64,000 nt of DNA from Paragonimus westermani (taxonomy: Eukaryota > Platyhelminthes > Trematoda > Plagiorchiida > Troglotrematidae): assembly GCA_008508345.1 (NCBI GenBank), contig QNGE01000754.1, positions 65,694-129,693 of the forward strand, in the 5' to 3' direction. This document shows positions 1 through 11,984 of this stretch, piece by piece. The first letter of the stretch is position 1, and each line of letters begins with the position of its first letter. The position numbers and the translations under genes were made by a program. The notes beneath the pieces are model-generated. The model had not been told where the DNA came from, searched no databases, and was given only the letters and a program-made list of their open reading frames with translations.

Positions 1-299
1 AGTAACAAAATCCGAAGAGTGGAAACATAAAAGCTAGTGTAAAAAGCCATGGAGATTCATGAAAAACGGGTGACAACGCCATTAAGGATACAGGCCTGGC
101 AATGATCGCGATAATATCATACCTCAGGGCGTTTCCAACCAACGGTGTGGGTGGTCGCAAATCTTTAATCGGGATGACGACACCTAAAAACATACATCGA
201 CGAGAATGTCAAGGCCTCCACAACCCGTGACCACATCATTGACTGGTCACCTTGCGGTTTCTCCTAATAGTAACCAATAACGTCAGTGGTGATGCCTAC

Positions 300-900
300 C
301 CTCAGTCATTCTCCTTAGCTGATAACTATTCCTTGGTCGTTCAACTGTTATGTTCAGTAAGGCCATTCGTGTGTCAGTCATATGGTGTTGTTCGGGTGCG
401 CTTGATCCCCAGTTACTGCATACGCGTTTGAAGCTCCTCGCTTTCAAAGCGTACTACCGGATCCGTCAACATCGCTTTTGGTAGGCCGTGGTCCATTATG
501 ACCTGCTTCATCAGCACGCCTCCCACCGTAGACGTCTTTTGGACCGGAACTCCAGTCGCCTCGGTTCGACGAGCAGTGTTATCATAGATAGAACGTACTA
601 GTTACGTGAGTGCTCAGTGGAAATGGACGCATAAGATTCATCGACTAGAGTTCACTGGTTTCGGAGACCGATATTGACCGTAGGGACTGCTGGCTCCCCC
701 AATACTTTTCAGTAACTGACACTGCTGGCAGGCAAGCACGTAAGCCGTCATATCCCATTTCACCTTCGGTCAATATGTGCTGTGTTGCAGCAGATCGTAC
801 ATCTTGGTGCATTCGGTGTGTGCCATTTCACGGTAGTTTGCAACCAGCTTCTTCCTCAGTTGCCTCGGGATGACCGCTACATGAGGACGGACGCCATGTT
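300..900 (-). pseudogene. gypsy A integrase remnant
   Basis: The minus-strand translation gives a degraded zinc-binding HHCC module. It includes YREMAHTECTKMYDL, then (reading through a stop at the tryptophan of the usual 'YWP' motif) PKVKWDMTAYVLACQQCQ, where the paired cysteines are kept. Further on, TDPVVRFES matches the second catalytic aspartate region (normally TDxGxxF) and NGLTEH matches the NGxxE region with the catalytic glutamate. Between these, KTSTVGGVLMKQVIMDHGLPK fits the usual spacer. Several stops interrupt it. The role of this domain in intact elements is insertion of the cDNA; this copy is dead. Confidence 0.8.
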
Positions 901-1074
901 GATACGGCCGTAGTGTTTAAGTTACCTCTTACTTGATTGAGAAACAATTATTTTCAGCTCTTCAACCTTCATATTTGTCGGGATCCACAAGCCTTTGGCC
1001 TGAGAGTCAACCACCTTCAGTGGGACCTTTCTTTGAGGCTACAGACCCAACAGTTTGCAGGTCCTGCTCCATTA

Positions 1075-1290
1075 CTAAACCGTTGACTCTATCACTTTAA
1101 GAAGCCCGTCGTCCATATACGGTTGATAAGGAAAATTAGTGACCCAATTGCTAAAATCAGGTACATGATTGATCGTGAAGCCCGTCGGACTAATTTGCCT
1201 CTTTGGTCCCTCGCAATCCTGGCCCATTCTAGAGGTTTGTGATCCGTCTCCCCATTGAAGTGTTGACTGAACAAATACGGCCCCTACTTG
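1075..1290 (-). pseudogene. gypsy A RNase H remnant
   Basis: The minus strand encodes TDHKPLEWARIARDQRGKL, the very conserved gypsy RNase H 'TDHKPLEWL' block that follows the last catalytic region, with a following segment resembling the lead-in to 'GKxNxxADALSR'. Two overlapping frames share the signal, showing a frameshift near 1270. The more upstream RNase H region (1300-1680) is not clear in any single frame. Confidence 0.8.
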
Positions 1291-1689
1291 TACAATGCCC
1301 AGACGATTGTCAACCATTCCTTTTCCAACGGTTGATACTTTTGCTTCGACATATTCCACTATCCTTACCTTTGCTTGAGTACTGCCCCAGTGTTACGGTC
1401 CCTGACATCTGCTGCTACGATGAACGTTCCTTTTGTATTCGGAAGTTTCAGCATCAGCTGTTGCTCATTCACCTCTCGCTGCACTCGCGTGAATGCCTTC
1501 TGGGTGCCATCGGTCCATTCAAATTGTCTGCCTTTTCAGAGGAGTTCCTACAATGGCGAAGTTAGGGAATGGAATTTTTACGAATCGACTGTAGTGCTCT
1601 ACTCAATCCAGATGCTGTTTCAGTGTGCGTTCAGAAGTCGGAGCCAAGGATTCTCTAGTTGTCAATATTTTCCCTGGCATCAGCCTGAG

Positions 1690-2408
1690 TCACCTCGACT
1701 CAGCTTGTGTCCCGATAACACCACCGATGACCTCCCGAGTTGTGACTTGGCGGCAATAATCCGGAGTCCTGAGTTCTTAATTCGATTCAACACAGAATCC
1801 AGGTGGGCAGCATGTTTCGACTCTGTGTTACTGTGTACCATGATATCACTTCCACATACCGCCAAACTGTCCAGCCGTTTTAACAACTGAACAACCAGGC
1901 GTCAAAATGTAAAAGGTGCTCCGGATAAGCCCAACGGCATGCGCTTGAATTCGTACTGTTTTTCGCCCACTGTGAATGCGGATTTCTCACGATCCGTAGG
2001 TTTGATTGCCACTTGCCAGCATCCAGAGCGTAAGTCCAACACCGTGAACAACTTCGCCTGTTGCAACTTATCAAAAATACCAGAGATGGACGGTATTGGC
2101 ACAATGGTGTTGTTTTACCTCACTTTGCCGTCTAAAACCTATACAAAACAGTATTTCCCGTTGGGTTTCCTCACCAGAAAAATAGGTGAATTTTACGAAC
2201 TGTTGGCTTCTTCGAAAACATACTCATCCATAATATTCTGCATCCGTATTTTCACTTCCTTTTCAAGACTAACGGGTATCTTATGTGGTCTGTGAAGTTG
2301 GGATGTTCCGGTTATTGATACTTCATATGCAATCCGGTCGCAGAATCCGTACGGATCATCACCATTCGTGAATAACTCAGCGTAATTCTTGATCGTAGAC
2401 TGGAGCAA
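1690..2408 (-). pseudogene. gypsy A reverse transcriptase remnant
   Basis: The minus strand shows RT motifs in order: a proline-rich entry with RPHKIPVSLEKEVKI (2330-2250); SISGIFDKLQQAKLFTVLDL with RSGCWQVAIKPTDREKSAF (2095-1970), where the first catalytic aspartate is in LDLRSG; RMPLGLSGAPFTF (1950-1905); and SDIMVHSNTESKHAAHLDSV (1860-1790), the equivalent of the YxDD motif, in which the usual tyrosine-leucine-aspartate is degraded to CGSD. A GH block near 1720 corresponds to 'FLGH'. At least two frame changes and an inactivated catalytic site make it a pseudogene. Confidence 0.85.
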
Positions 2409-2439
2409 GAGGGTTGTGTAAATGGGGGTTTTAGCTGTG

Positions 2440-2790
2440 CGTACTTGGCTGACGCCCCCTGTTGTTGTCCAGTGCGTGTCAGGAAATCACACCTGGTTGA
2501 AAAATGTTTTGGCTTCGGGTCAATCATAGCATCTGTTGCAGCGAGGAAATCGGCTCCAAGGATCGTTTATCTAGTTTCTACGGCCAACACAACGGTGTTT
2601 ACGATATGGTCGCCATAACGCACCTCACACTTCTTCACGTCATCAACTAGCAGGTTATGACCCCCCCCCCGACTGTCCTAATCACCATAGATGTCGGTTA
2701 TACGTTCTGCTTCCTTGCACGAGCAGTCAACGAGATGGCCGACTCTGTATCACCTTAGCAACGTTTTATCTCGCCGTCAACTTCAACCCT
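2440..2790 (-). pseudogene. gypsy A aspartic protease remnant
   Basis: Minus-strand reading gives ILGADFLAATDAMIDPKPKHF (2570-2500), the typical 'ILGxDFL' flap end of gypsy proteases, preceded by a degraded region (2760-2600). There the Asp-Thr/Ser-Gly catalytic triplet is not intact. A run of ten C at 2659-2668 disrupts the frame. The placement just upstream of RT fits gypsy order. Confidence 0.6.
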
Positions 2791-2809
2791 TGTATGTACG
2801 CCCCCCCTT

Positions 2810-3016
2810 CTAATCGCCATCATTACCAGTTGGCCCACCCAACCAAAAGAACCATGGAACACTATTTTTAGACATCGTAAACCGCTGGGTTGGGCAATCC
2901 GTCTTCCAGGGTTGTTTTTCGCCACAGCTGGAACAGCTCCCTACTCGATCGTTTGTCCGTGATGCTATTCTCACTGCAGCCACACCGGCGGCCAGCAGCT
3001 CAATTACCTCCTGCAT
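2810..3016 (-). pseudogene. gypsy A Gag nucleocapsid remnant
   Basis: A minus-strand 68-residue frame contains GSCSSCGEKQPWKTDCP, which aligns with the retroviral-type zinc knuckle C-x2-C-x4-H-x4-C except that the histidine position is proline. This element presumably supplied the RNA-binding Gag tail. It lies directly 5' of the protease remnant in element orientation. The rest of Gag is not recognisable upstream (3016-3300). Confidence 0.55.
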
Positions 3017-3019
3017 TTC

Positions 3020-5200
3020 TTCTCATCATCACCATCATAGACAGCAAGACATCAGTGTGAACCACTGATGCCTAACTGCCACACAACCATGAAGAAGAAA
3101 AGTAAACCCTGTGTAGGAAAAAAGAGGACGGGAATGAACCTAACTATTTAAAAAAATAGCCGCGTCTATATACAAACATTCAAAATCAAGATGCCTACAC
3201 CTTGCAGACATACAACCGAAAGTAAGGCGTCACCAGCAAGAGGCTTCCTATCACGTTCGAGAGGCCAAATACAATTGCGGACCTCAGCCTCAGCAGTTGG
3301 TTCCAAACCTAGCAACCATCGTTACAAGTTTGTGGTGGCAACAACAAAGTAGAAGAAAGAAGCCAGATAAACCGACTCTCAGTGTTCCGCCAATTACTCT
3401 AACTTTTCTGCATTTATTACATAAGAGTTTGCCATCCGCCTCGGTAAGCGCTTTACCGACAGACGGTTGCCTGGGACCAGTAGCAAGGATAAAGTTGAAC
3501 AGTCTGTCAATGTTACTTAAAGCAGAAGCTGCTTTTATTTCCTTAACTCTCCCCCATTAAACAACCCACACGATCGCCGTTCATGCTACGTTTCAGCTTC
3601 CTACGGATAACCCTCCTGAACTTACGTGAACTGCCAGAAGGAATGTCGCGTCTGACTTTAAACAACTCCATGATTTTCTCCGAAATCCAATGCTTTTTCG
3701 ACCAACGAACACTCTACACGCATGCTACAGTACCTGCCTCAAAAATTGCCTGAGATTCCGCTGCAGCAGCTGTCAAGGTCTTTGATGTGAAAACGGTTGA
3801 GCCTGCTTTCTAAGCTAGTTTGATACTTATGTTTCACCGACAGCCTAACCAGTTTCTCGACAGCCAGCCGTCGCTATCGATGGGGACGTTTCCCATCAAC
3901 AGTAAGAACGAAGCAACAACGTATCAACAAACAGTCCGAATCCAAGTATGTGCATCGATAAGAACGATAGTCATGAATGGAACCTCGCCACTTATTATTA
4001 ACAGCTATGTGGTCTAAGACCAAGTGTGGTTTGGAGAAGCAGAGTGCCAAGTACAATAATGACGCGCACGATGTTTCAAAATAGGGTTGACTGAAAACAG
4101 CTTAAGGTCAGCACACAGCTGTAACAGTCGTCCCCATTATCCTACCGATGTGGTGCTGTCCCAAACATGACACCCAAACATAACTCAGCCTTACAAAGGC
4201 GACCGACCAGGGCGTTCTCCGGCCAGAATGACTGTCACAACCATGTGTCGGTCGAAGAGGAGCGACCAGGTCTGAATAAAAGGCGTCCTTGACGACGACG
4301 TCACTACGGTCAGTTGGAGCATAAGAAGACAATGAAAAGACTTCTGAAAGTTTTGCTTCTAGAGCTGGTCTTAACTGAACCTTCCAGGTGGACAACACAA
4401 AGTCCACTGCTAACAGTACGGGTGCGGTTAGTTCTACACGTTAACTACTGTCCTGGATTCTAGTACCCGAAAAACAACAGACATCGACCTTCAACGAGTC
4501 TAATCTTCGTGCGACAGCGGCATGTTGACCTATCTGTTTTAGAGTACGAACGTTGGAAACGCTTTTATTAATTCGTATTCTAGGTCCAAGCAGTGGAAGA
4601 GATGTTGTGAGTAATCACGGCTGTGCGTAAGTTCAGATACTGCAAGGATGCCCGAGCCTAGACAAGAGAACGATGAGAGTAATTGACCAAGTTAAGAAGC
4701 CGGTATTTGGTAGCTACTGTCGAACGAATTCTTTTGTCCACTTCTTATATTCTCAAGGATTGACGGTTATGTCATGTACCAAGGATACCAGCTAGTCGTA
4801 TGTCACACCAAACATTCCAGACGCTGTGGCCGACTGGCGTAGATGAATGAAGTCGATCACTAAGGGGCTGGCGACTGTAGTTCGTGTTCGTCTCCCGGGC
4901 TGAGGACCTCGCAACTCATAGAATCGGTGGCTGAAGACGTGAGATGAGATGGCGCCTAATCAAATTCGGCGGTGTGAATGTTGTCGTTGCTCGGCCGAGC
5001 TGTCTGTGAAGTGAGTGCAGTTAATGACGCGGGACAGTGAAAACCGTAAGTAGGTTGTCTTACTGATGATGTCCTGCTTTCATTTATAACTCGGTTTGTT
5101 TGCAAGGTTAATGCTGAATGTCTGAATGTGGGCGAAGCTATTTTGAGAAGTTAGGTCTCTTCTTTCCTTCTGTTTCTTTTTCTGTACAAGGTTAGGTTTT
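3020..5200. other. no recognised gene; interval between gypsy A and BEL element
   Basis: Short frames occur on both strands (for example 3297-3560 plus and 4108-4407 minus), but none has a motif I recognise and none shows splice signals. The interval probably contains the 5' part of gypsy A (to about 3.5 kb) and the 3' untranslated region and LTR of the BEL element (about 4.4-5.2 kb). No LTR pair could be matched by eye. Confidence 0.4.
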
Positions 5201-5218
5201 TTCATGGTTGTGTGGCAC

Positions 5219-6420
5219 TTAAACGTAAGTGTGGACCGCTGATATATTGATGACGATGATGATGCGTAGTTGTCGAATGTTCTTTCTAGTAGTCCCACTG
5301 GCTGTTCGCACGACAACGTCCTTCAGCAGACCGTCTTCGCTGTCCTCGATATATGCAGCAATCGCTTTCAGCCAACGGCTTCTGGGTATGCCCACATCAA
5401 CCAGTAATACGAGGTCGCATTTCGAGAGGTTGGGCCTCACCACTGACCAATGCTGAATCGTCTGCAATGTGGGCAGATAGAACCGCATCCACCTTTACCA
5501 GAACACATTCCATCCTTCGTTAGAACGGTTCTCGCCCGCTGTGTCCGAATTCGGGATAATTGAATTGTTTTTAAACAAGAGTAATTTGCTCGCAGCGAGA
5601 ACATACTGAACATGAAGGTCATCCATCCGTCTAATTAAGGATCTATCACTTAGAATCCCTCCAATGTCTACCAGTGTTGTACGAAGAACTTTATCGGAAA
5701 CGAGTTGTTCATGTAGCGTTACCAGTGGAATCCTTTTCATAGATAGGACAAACCTTCCTCATGTTGCGTCGCTACAGCTTGCTGTTTGCCAGTTGAAGAT
5801 CCAGTCATAACCACAAGTAACAACCCCAGTGATTTTGCCTCATTCCAGGCGTGGAGTAGCATTTTAATGTTTTTTTCTGGTCTCATAAAATTCGTATCAT
5901 TGTCGCTATATAGCTGTTGTGGGTAGTCTCTTTTGCCAACCAACATACACACAAAAATGAGTCGGTGTCCAGTGACTGCGGTAATTCAAAATGAACTGTC
6001 CTAATGCTGAAGCGGGTGAAAATACAGCCATATTGCTTTCCTGTTGCAAATCCTCGTTTGATAGTAGGGGACCAAATTAATCTACCTCAGTTATTATAAA
6101 GGGACCTACATTCGCCTCGATTCTATCCATGGGCAATGGTGCTATGGCTTGCTGACATGGTGACGCGAACCACCTTCGGCACTGGTAAGTTTTTTAATAA
6201 GCTCTTCGTGGCCGCGTTCGTAAATAAAATCCAGAACTTTTCGTGTGAGGAGGAAAGAACAATACTCAAACCTAAATGATCGCTATCCTAGTGGAAATGT
6301 TGGATTATTAAAGTGATCACAGTGTTTTGTTGGTAATATTACATGGTGCTCAGTCATAGAAGACAGGTCGGTATTTTGTAGTCCCCCACGGACACGTAGT
6401 AAACCACTTCGTATTAATAG
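5219..6420 (-). pseudogene. BEL/Pao integrase remnant
   Basis: In element order, the stretch 6,420-6,150 reads RSGLLRVRGGLQNTDLS and HHVILPTKHCDHF, the BEL pre-integrase block ('LRVGGRL...HPIILP'). KFWIL and KSLLKNLPVPKVVR follow. At 5,930-5,860 YSDNDTNFMRPEKNIKM carries the catalytic 'SDNGTNFxGA' aspartate. At 5,488-5,240 come LPTLQTIQHWSVVRPNLSK, CDLVLLVDVGIPRSRWL and VVVRTASGTTRKNIRQL, the BEL-specific C-terminal domain ('GDLVLxxDxxxPRxxWPxG...VRTAxGxxxRPxxKL'). Frames change at least four times. Confidence 0.85.
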
Positions 6421-6836
6421 GTTTAGTGTTAGTAGAGGACTGGAAATACTCAGTAAGTCTTCTTTTACAATGCCTACTGCATGTAGCGGGTTTCTTTTGG
6501 ATTTTGAGGCCCACCTTACGTACCAAACAGTACTTTGGAAACGAATGTTGCTGTACTGACCGGGTAATTTCAGTTGAGATATTCGGAAGTCCGTTGACAG
6601 GAAGACGACCTATATCCTGTATATCACTCTTAGTCCGAAGATATCGCTTGTACCCTAGAAATCATGCGAAGAGGGACTTCAGCATGATCCATGGACACCC
6701 TTCTTATACATAGAACTGAGGGTTCTGATTGATAACAGTTGGTGATAGTAGTACTGCAGTTAGTGAGAAGGGATTCAGTCGACGAACTTACTGTCTTTAC
6801 AACACTAGGCACTTTTGCAGAGTAGCGTAGGACTAT

Positions 6837-7260
6837 TTAACCACCGAGTAGTTTTCTGACAGTCATCTGCAAAAATGCTGCGCGGCAATGTGACGCCACT
6901 GTTTTGAAAGGGATGTGACATGAATGGACATCGATCCGTTTACAAAAACACCGGGAATCTTTTCGTAAATGCTGTGTACAATCACAGAATCGGTCCAAAA
7001 TGCAATGGACGAAATCCATATGTTTAATCCAGATTGCACTTGGTTCGATAATTTCACTACCAGGGCTGCCACGACCAACCCAAGTCGTGATACAGTGGTC
7101 ACGAGGGGAGAGCAACACGAGGTTTGGTTATGACAACATAAATACACCTGACATGTTGGGAATTTGACATGAGTAAACAGGATACTGCCCCGAGAAGTCA
7201 CTGAAAACATGCAAATGAATGTCTGCATGTGCATCAACTTAATTGGGTCTGACGCGTCTC
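6837..7260 (-). pseudogene. BEL/Pao RNase H remnant
   Basis: The 124-residue minus frame contains TVSRLGLVVAALVVKLSNQV followed by IAFWTDSVIVHSIY and a tail ending SKQWRHIAAQH. These match the BEL/Pao pattern 'TIPRLELxAAxxAxxL... FWTDSxxVL... WxxVPxxxNPAD'. The catalytic glutamate of RLEL is replaced by glycine (RLGL), so this copy would be inactive even without its frameshifts. Confidence 0.8.
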
Positions 7261-7370
7261 GTTATTGACATTCGTTCAGGTTGGGATAACGCGCCCACTC
7301 ACCCATTCCACGTTTCTAGCACTCCAACATCTACGATGTCACCCCAGCTCGACTCAAGTTTGCACAAGCG

Positions 7371-8235
7371 CTATAAGAGATTGCTGGTCATTAGTATTGT
7401 AGGGGCTACATAGTCGAGTGGATCAAAAATAGAAGAGATAAACGACAGCAAGCCTCCTCTGGCGAGTATTTTATGCATTGAATGGGCTTGAAACTTATAC
7501 ACCGTCGTTTTAATATCCCATAAGCTGAATGCACTCTGAATTTCGAAGACTTGAAACTCTAATTGTACTGCTGCGGCTCCAATGTCGCTGTCTTGCAGCG
7601 CTGACAAAAGCTGCCAGTCATTACTCATCCATTTCGTCAACTTGAATCCTCCTCTACTCAACCTATCTTTTGGATGTTTGGCGAATCTATGTGCTTTCGC
7701 CATATCCGATAAGCTGAATAAACAGTTACCAACAGAAACATCGGTCTGCCTCCTGCAGGACGTCTAAGTCGAAGTAATCGCGGTTGTCTGCTATGGTTTG
7801 TTCGGGTGTAGAGTCGACGCAGCCTGGGGAAGATGAAGTACCAAGCAGGAGAACACACATACAGATGTCTTGAGGGTACTCGTTCAAGCCACCTTCTGAT
7901 CACTACAAAATCGCAAATATTTACGATCACTTTTTGGATCTCGCATTTGCTGGAACATGGCTTGAATATGGGCCACGGCAGCCACTTTTTCTGGTCTAGA
8001 TCTGAGCAGGACTCTGACCACGGAATTTGTCCAGGAGAGTCACTGATCGCTTGCAGAATGCGATGCACACCGTGCGGCGTAGTAGAAAAAGGTGCGTAGT
8101 TAATTGGGCTCAGCCGGATAAAAGACTGAACGGTGCAGCAAATACCATCCATGTAGGGCAATATCGGTAGCTGCTGCAAGCACAGCATAACCTTTTTCAA
8201 TATAATCACAAACGACGGCTGCTTACTAGTCATAC
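7371..8235 (-). pseudogene. BEL/Pao reverse transcriptase remnant
   Basis: The minus strand shows VAAVAHIQAMFQQMRDPKS and KYLRF (8,010-7,900), the BEL 'DIxxMFxQVxVxxxDxxxLRFLW' block with the catalytic Asp lost. Next is a degraded 'VFGxxSSPxxAxxxL' block (7,850), then FYVGNCLFSL (about 7,735), the YVDD equivalent, here YVGN. The 110-residue open frame follows, with SRGGFKLTKWMSNDWQLLSAL and RGGLLSFISSIFDPLDYVAP, both hallmark BEL/Pao RT-thumb blocks. Both metal-binding sites are mutated. Confidence 0.87.
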
Positions 8236-8989
8236 AAAGCTGTTTGAGTGATTTGAACTGATTAATCGTCCATGTCTATTATGAGGTTATGTGCGTTTTG
8301 GTAACATGCTAGTCTCACTAACACAAGGATCAGAGTACAAACCCCGATCCCGACAAGAATATGCACTACTGATGGGCTCTAATAAGAGCGAAACTCGAGT
8401 CTAGTGTTTTCTTTCGAAGTGGGCTAGCCAAAAGGCTTATCTGAATGCAAAGGATTCAATCAAGTGTGGGTGGTGCTCAAACTGAAATGGAGGTGGAACA
8501 AGTCGTCACCAATACCGGATCTCTTTGAAGTCGAGTGTGGGGTGTTTAGAGAGGCTGAAACACAACAGACTAATTATTAAGCGAAAGCAACGGGTCTGTA
8601 CGCCAAAGAAGACTGATTTCATTGTGGCCACCTTTCAATAGTATGGAGTGTTTCAGCTTTGTAAGCGCCTTACCGTCCACGACAGACGTACCTCGTTCTC
8701 TCTCTGAGGTCTAATCTAGAAATTCCATGTCGTGACCCCTCAAAATCACGGCATATATCGTGCAACTGAAGGAAATGAACACAACACACAGTCCTTTCGT
8801 GGATTTACAGGTCCCATCTCAGTATGGTTTGCACTGCATAAGGCTCACTTCATTTGCCGGTCCTCTGTTCTATAACCCAATGAGCCCTAAGGAGACTGAA
8901 TCGACAAGTATATCTGTTTCGGAGGTCGAACGAGTCGGAAACTAAAACCTCTAAGTTGGCTCCAGGATCACAACTTTTTCTTCGTAAGA

Positions 8990-9245
8990 ACAACTCGATT
9001 TACTTCTGACAGTCTTTTAGGTGACCAACCCAGTGTCAAATGCACGACAGCTTTCGAATACACTGATTTCACGCCAAACTGAAGTGAAGGTATCAAACTG
9101 GTTGAAAGCGCTCAGCGTGAATCGTTTTGGCTGTTCAGTTAGGCCCAATCTATCTACCAGAATCCCGATTAAGAGTAGTGCCTGATCCGTTACCCAAAAT
9201 AGCACAGGTGTGTACGGTTTGTCTGGCGTATCGCAGAACATCCGA
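8990..9245 (-). pseudogene. BEL/Pao protease-region remnant
   Basis: A 74-residue minus frame reads TPVLFWVTDQALLLIGILVD followed by RLGLTEQPKRFTLSAFNQFD. This fits the BEL protease pattern in which a 'LLDSGSxxxxI' block is followed by 'LGLxGxxxxLxLxT', with the catalytic aspartate region degraded. It lies between Gag and RT as expected. Assignment rests mostly on position plus the LGL...LSAF block. Confidence 0.5.
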
Positions 9246-9597
9246 TACGATTGTCAATGATACTTGAGGACGGCTGGCATTCGTTTCTGTTGAAACGATC
9301 GGAAGCAACAATGTTGAGTGATGTTACAAGGTGGTAGGTGAAGTGAAGGCGGGTGAGTCTGGGAACAACAAGTAATGATGTCCACCAGATCCTTCAACTG
9401 TGGAGCCACACATCCATCTGCAGTTGGCCGCTATACGACAGGCTTTCACGAACACGCAAGGTAACTTGCGTCCTCGCATTACATTCAACCTAGTGTTAGC
9501 AATCTTCTATAAACCCCCGGCATATCTATCGGCGTAGCGCGAACCCGCGCAAATGAAACAGCGAATAGATCAGTGACGAGCCGAATTCCAATTTGCG

Positions 9598-10250
9598 TCA
9601 AGTGTACCCCTCCCCCATTTTGGTCGAATTTCCTGAATCTTGCATTCCAACCTCTCCCCCCTGAATCACAAACTTCATGTCTGCCGCTATTTCACCACAC
9701 CTTGTGTACGCTGTGCCTGCGCGTTCTTCAATAAACATCACTAGATCAGAAGACAAGGGTTCACGGTTCTGACGAGCAATCGTTGTAGCTGCTTCAGTCC
9801 ATTTAAAACGGCGATGGAACGGAAGCCCATTTACAAATGTCTCCACGGTAATCCTTGCATTTAAATCGGGGTCGCATGTCAACCATGTGGGTGGAGCGTC
9901 ACAAACACGCATATGCTGTGCCAGGTAAGTGGAGGCTGTCGAATCCTTGGGAGGTAGACGTGATCCATTCGAAATTTCACCTACGAAGAAAATAGCGGCC
10001 ACGCAGTTTTGACCAAAACGCTTGTGAAGAACATCCCAGGTCAATGTATGGCCTATATCTACGTCCTACACAATGTAGTGTTCAATTGCGGCTTTAGCCT
10101 GATCACTGTAAAACTGAATCAAACAAGTTAATCGTTCATGGGCGACTACCCCCGCTTCAGAAGTACGTGGAAATAGTGTTGCTTCAACTTGCTGGAAGCC
10201 TCTAGAAACCAGTTTCGTTTCTCCATGTTTTGGGTTTGCAGACATCATGA
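9598..10250 (-). pseudogene. BEL/Pao Gag remnant
   Basis: Two minus frames carry the Gag core. The upstream one (10,248-10,066) has LTCLIQFYSDQAKAAIEHYI. The downstream 148-residue frame has MTWDVLHKRFGQNCVAAIFF, a variable middle, VETFVNGLPFHRRFKWTEAA and SSDLVMFIEERA. These match the BEL/Pao Gag blocks 'LxxLxxFxxGxAxxxIE', 'AxxxLxxRFGxPxxI', 'LPxxLxxxWxxxA' and 'FxxLxxFIExxA'. A frameshift near 10,060 separates the two. The zinc-knuckle region 3' of this was not seen. Confidence 0.75.
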
Positions 10251-11984
10251 CGTAGACCGCTTCATTCTCTTTAGCTTGATACGTTTCTATAGCTCATGAA
10301 TACAAAGCTTCATCAATCCTAGTTCAAGCTTTCTTCCCAAAAGGTTAACTCCTGCCGGTGGAGTTGAAGAATCAGCTCCTTGAATGTTATAATAGATCAG
10401 GGTTATTGATATCTATGACGTCGGTACTTTCCATCTGCCGGAATTTATTCACCCGAGGCCTATAAAGGCCAAAAGACTACCTTGGTCAACTCGTGATGAT
10501 TATGTAACGAATAATATTGAGAAAACGCAATCATGAATAGGAATCAACGCGTAGTCAGGACAGTCAACTCAAGGAAAATAGTCCACGAACAAGCAGCGTC
10601 AGGTGATAATAAAACGGTGGTCAAATCAGCGGGGAAAGTGTGCTACAACTGATAAGAAAACTTTCGTCGAGCGGGGATAGGAACAAAATGGAAACCTCAA
10701 CGAAAGTTATATAGCCAAACCCCAACGGTGTTTATTCCGCCATATCCCGCCGTAGTTCCTCATCTGAAATATTGTGCCCAAGATTGGTCGCCATATCTCA
10801 AGAAGGACAATGCAACCCCCAAGAGAGTGCAAGAGAGTACCAAGACCGACTGATGTCGATAAACTTATTCTTACCTGAACAAAGAAACACAAGAACCACT
10901 CAGGACCATGTGCAATAATCCTACGCCGAGCAGAACTCAGCAAAGTGCATAAAACCACTCACTACACATATACCAGTTTTCCGGCTAGACTGTTTGTAAT
11001 GCGGCTTGCGTGGTCATAGATCCATAATCGAGAAGACGGGGTAAAGAGCGGCTATACAGTTTACTTTTTTCACTAGAGGGGTAGTCAGTTCATTTAAAAG
11101 AATGCTTGCAGAGTGTGGGGGGCCTCGAGCGTAGATGTATTCAAGCGCAAGCTACACATGTTGAAATAATCTTCTCCCTATTTTGTACTACAATTTTAGT
11201 TTAACCCTTCGGGGTATGCAGGGTTTGTATATCATTTCTTTTTGCATCCCCACTCCCAGATCACTGCATGAACGCACTGCATCTGCACAAAACACATTCT
11301 GACAAATCACCGGGCCAAACCAGCCAAGCATCAGGACGTCAACAGGCGCGGGCCTTCAACATGCCTCTGATGTGCAATTCACAGCTCTCCTCCCGTGCAG
11401 CGAACTCATATGGGCTAATTTCTCTTTGTTATAATTTTGGCTAACGTAATGGCCACTGAGAAGTTTGTTTGCGACTACGAGATCCTGTAAAGAAAATAAT
11501 TGTCCTGGACAATGTCTCGTTGCAGACTCCACGTGTTACGTCCAATATTCCGATTAAGGCTATTGTACCCCGGTCCCGCCAAGCTCTCATGGGATCAACC
11601 AATGAAACTTAAGGTTTATCAAACCAATGAAATTGAAGGTGAAACAATGGGTTCAATAAGTTGCATACATATCCGAGAACTTTCTGACATACTGATAACC
11701 CATTTCTTGATCTTGTGTTGGACGGTATGGATAAGGCCATCGGTTGCCGAGTGCTCTGTGGAGGTATCACAATCGGGGATTCCAAGTTTTGTCAATTCAG
11801 CTATTCAGTGATTGATACATGGGGTTCGAGGCAGCGGCCCGAGGTTCCCGGACCCAGTCAGTTCTCCTTGCTCAGTGTCAGGGGGCGTCTGTTGATTTGG
11901 AAGGCGATCATTGAAAACAGGGTGTTGTACCGCTCTTGGGGATTACAATGAATACTAAGAACAAAGTAAGATTACTCGCATGAA
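10251..11984. other. no recognised gene; likely BEL 5' region and LINE-A 3' flank
   Basis: On the minus strand 10,400-10,960 should be the BEL 5' untranslated region and LTR. A TATA-like run (TATAATAG, 10,387-10,396) and CTATAAAGG (10,460) occur, but no repeat partner was found. The part from 11,000 to 11,984 lies 3' of the LINE-A coding end and may be its untranslated tail or older repeats. No open frame here has a motif I know. Confidence 0.35.

Larger units (their letters stand above)
300..3020 (-). mobile_element. Ty3/gypsy retrotransposon A, decayed
   Basis: Read on the minus strand, the domains appear in gypsy order: Gag zinc-knuckle remnant (about 3016-2810), protease (about 2790-2440), reverse transcriptase (2408-1690), RNase H (about 1290-1075) and integrase (about 900-300). 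Each has recognisable family motifs, but stops and frameshifts occur in every domain, so it cannot encode a complete Pol. I did not find the LTRs. The integrase C-terminus should fall in bases 1-300, where nothing clear remains, so the 3' end may lie outside the window. The lineage within Ty3/gypsy is not certain. Confidence 0.85.
5219..10250 (-). mobile_element. BEL/Pao retrotransposon, decayed
   Basis: Minus-strand domains follow BEL/Pao order: Gag (10,250-9,598), protease (9,241-9,017), RT (8,235-7,371), RNase H (7,260-6,840) and integrase (about 6,420-5,219). The RT, RNase H and integrase C-terminus are distinctly of the BEL/Pao type rather than gypsy. All domains have frameshifts. Flanking LTRs were searched for in 4.4-5.2 kb and 10.3-11 kb but no convincing pair was seen. 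The element length of about 5 kb of coding is usual for the superfamily. Confidence 0.85.

Noticed and set aside
5060..5080. Hammerhead ribozyme core (CTGATGA)
   Set aside because: No GAAA box or helix partners follow at a suitable distance; the same holds for other CTGATG occurrences.
4400..10960. LTR pair for the BEL element
   Set aside because: Compared 4.4-5.2 kb with 10.3-11.0 kb by eye; only chance-length matches seen.
11500..11811. 103-codon plus frame before LINE-A
   Set aside because: Lies antisense to the expected LINE-A 3' flank and has no motif.
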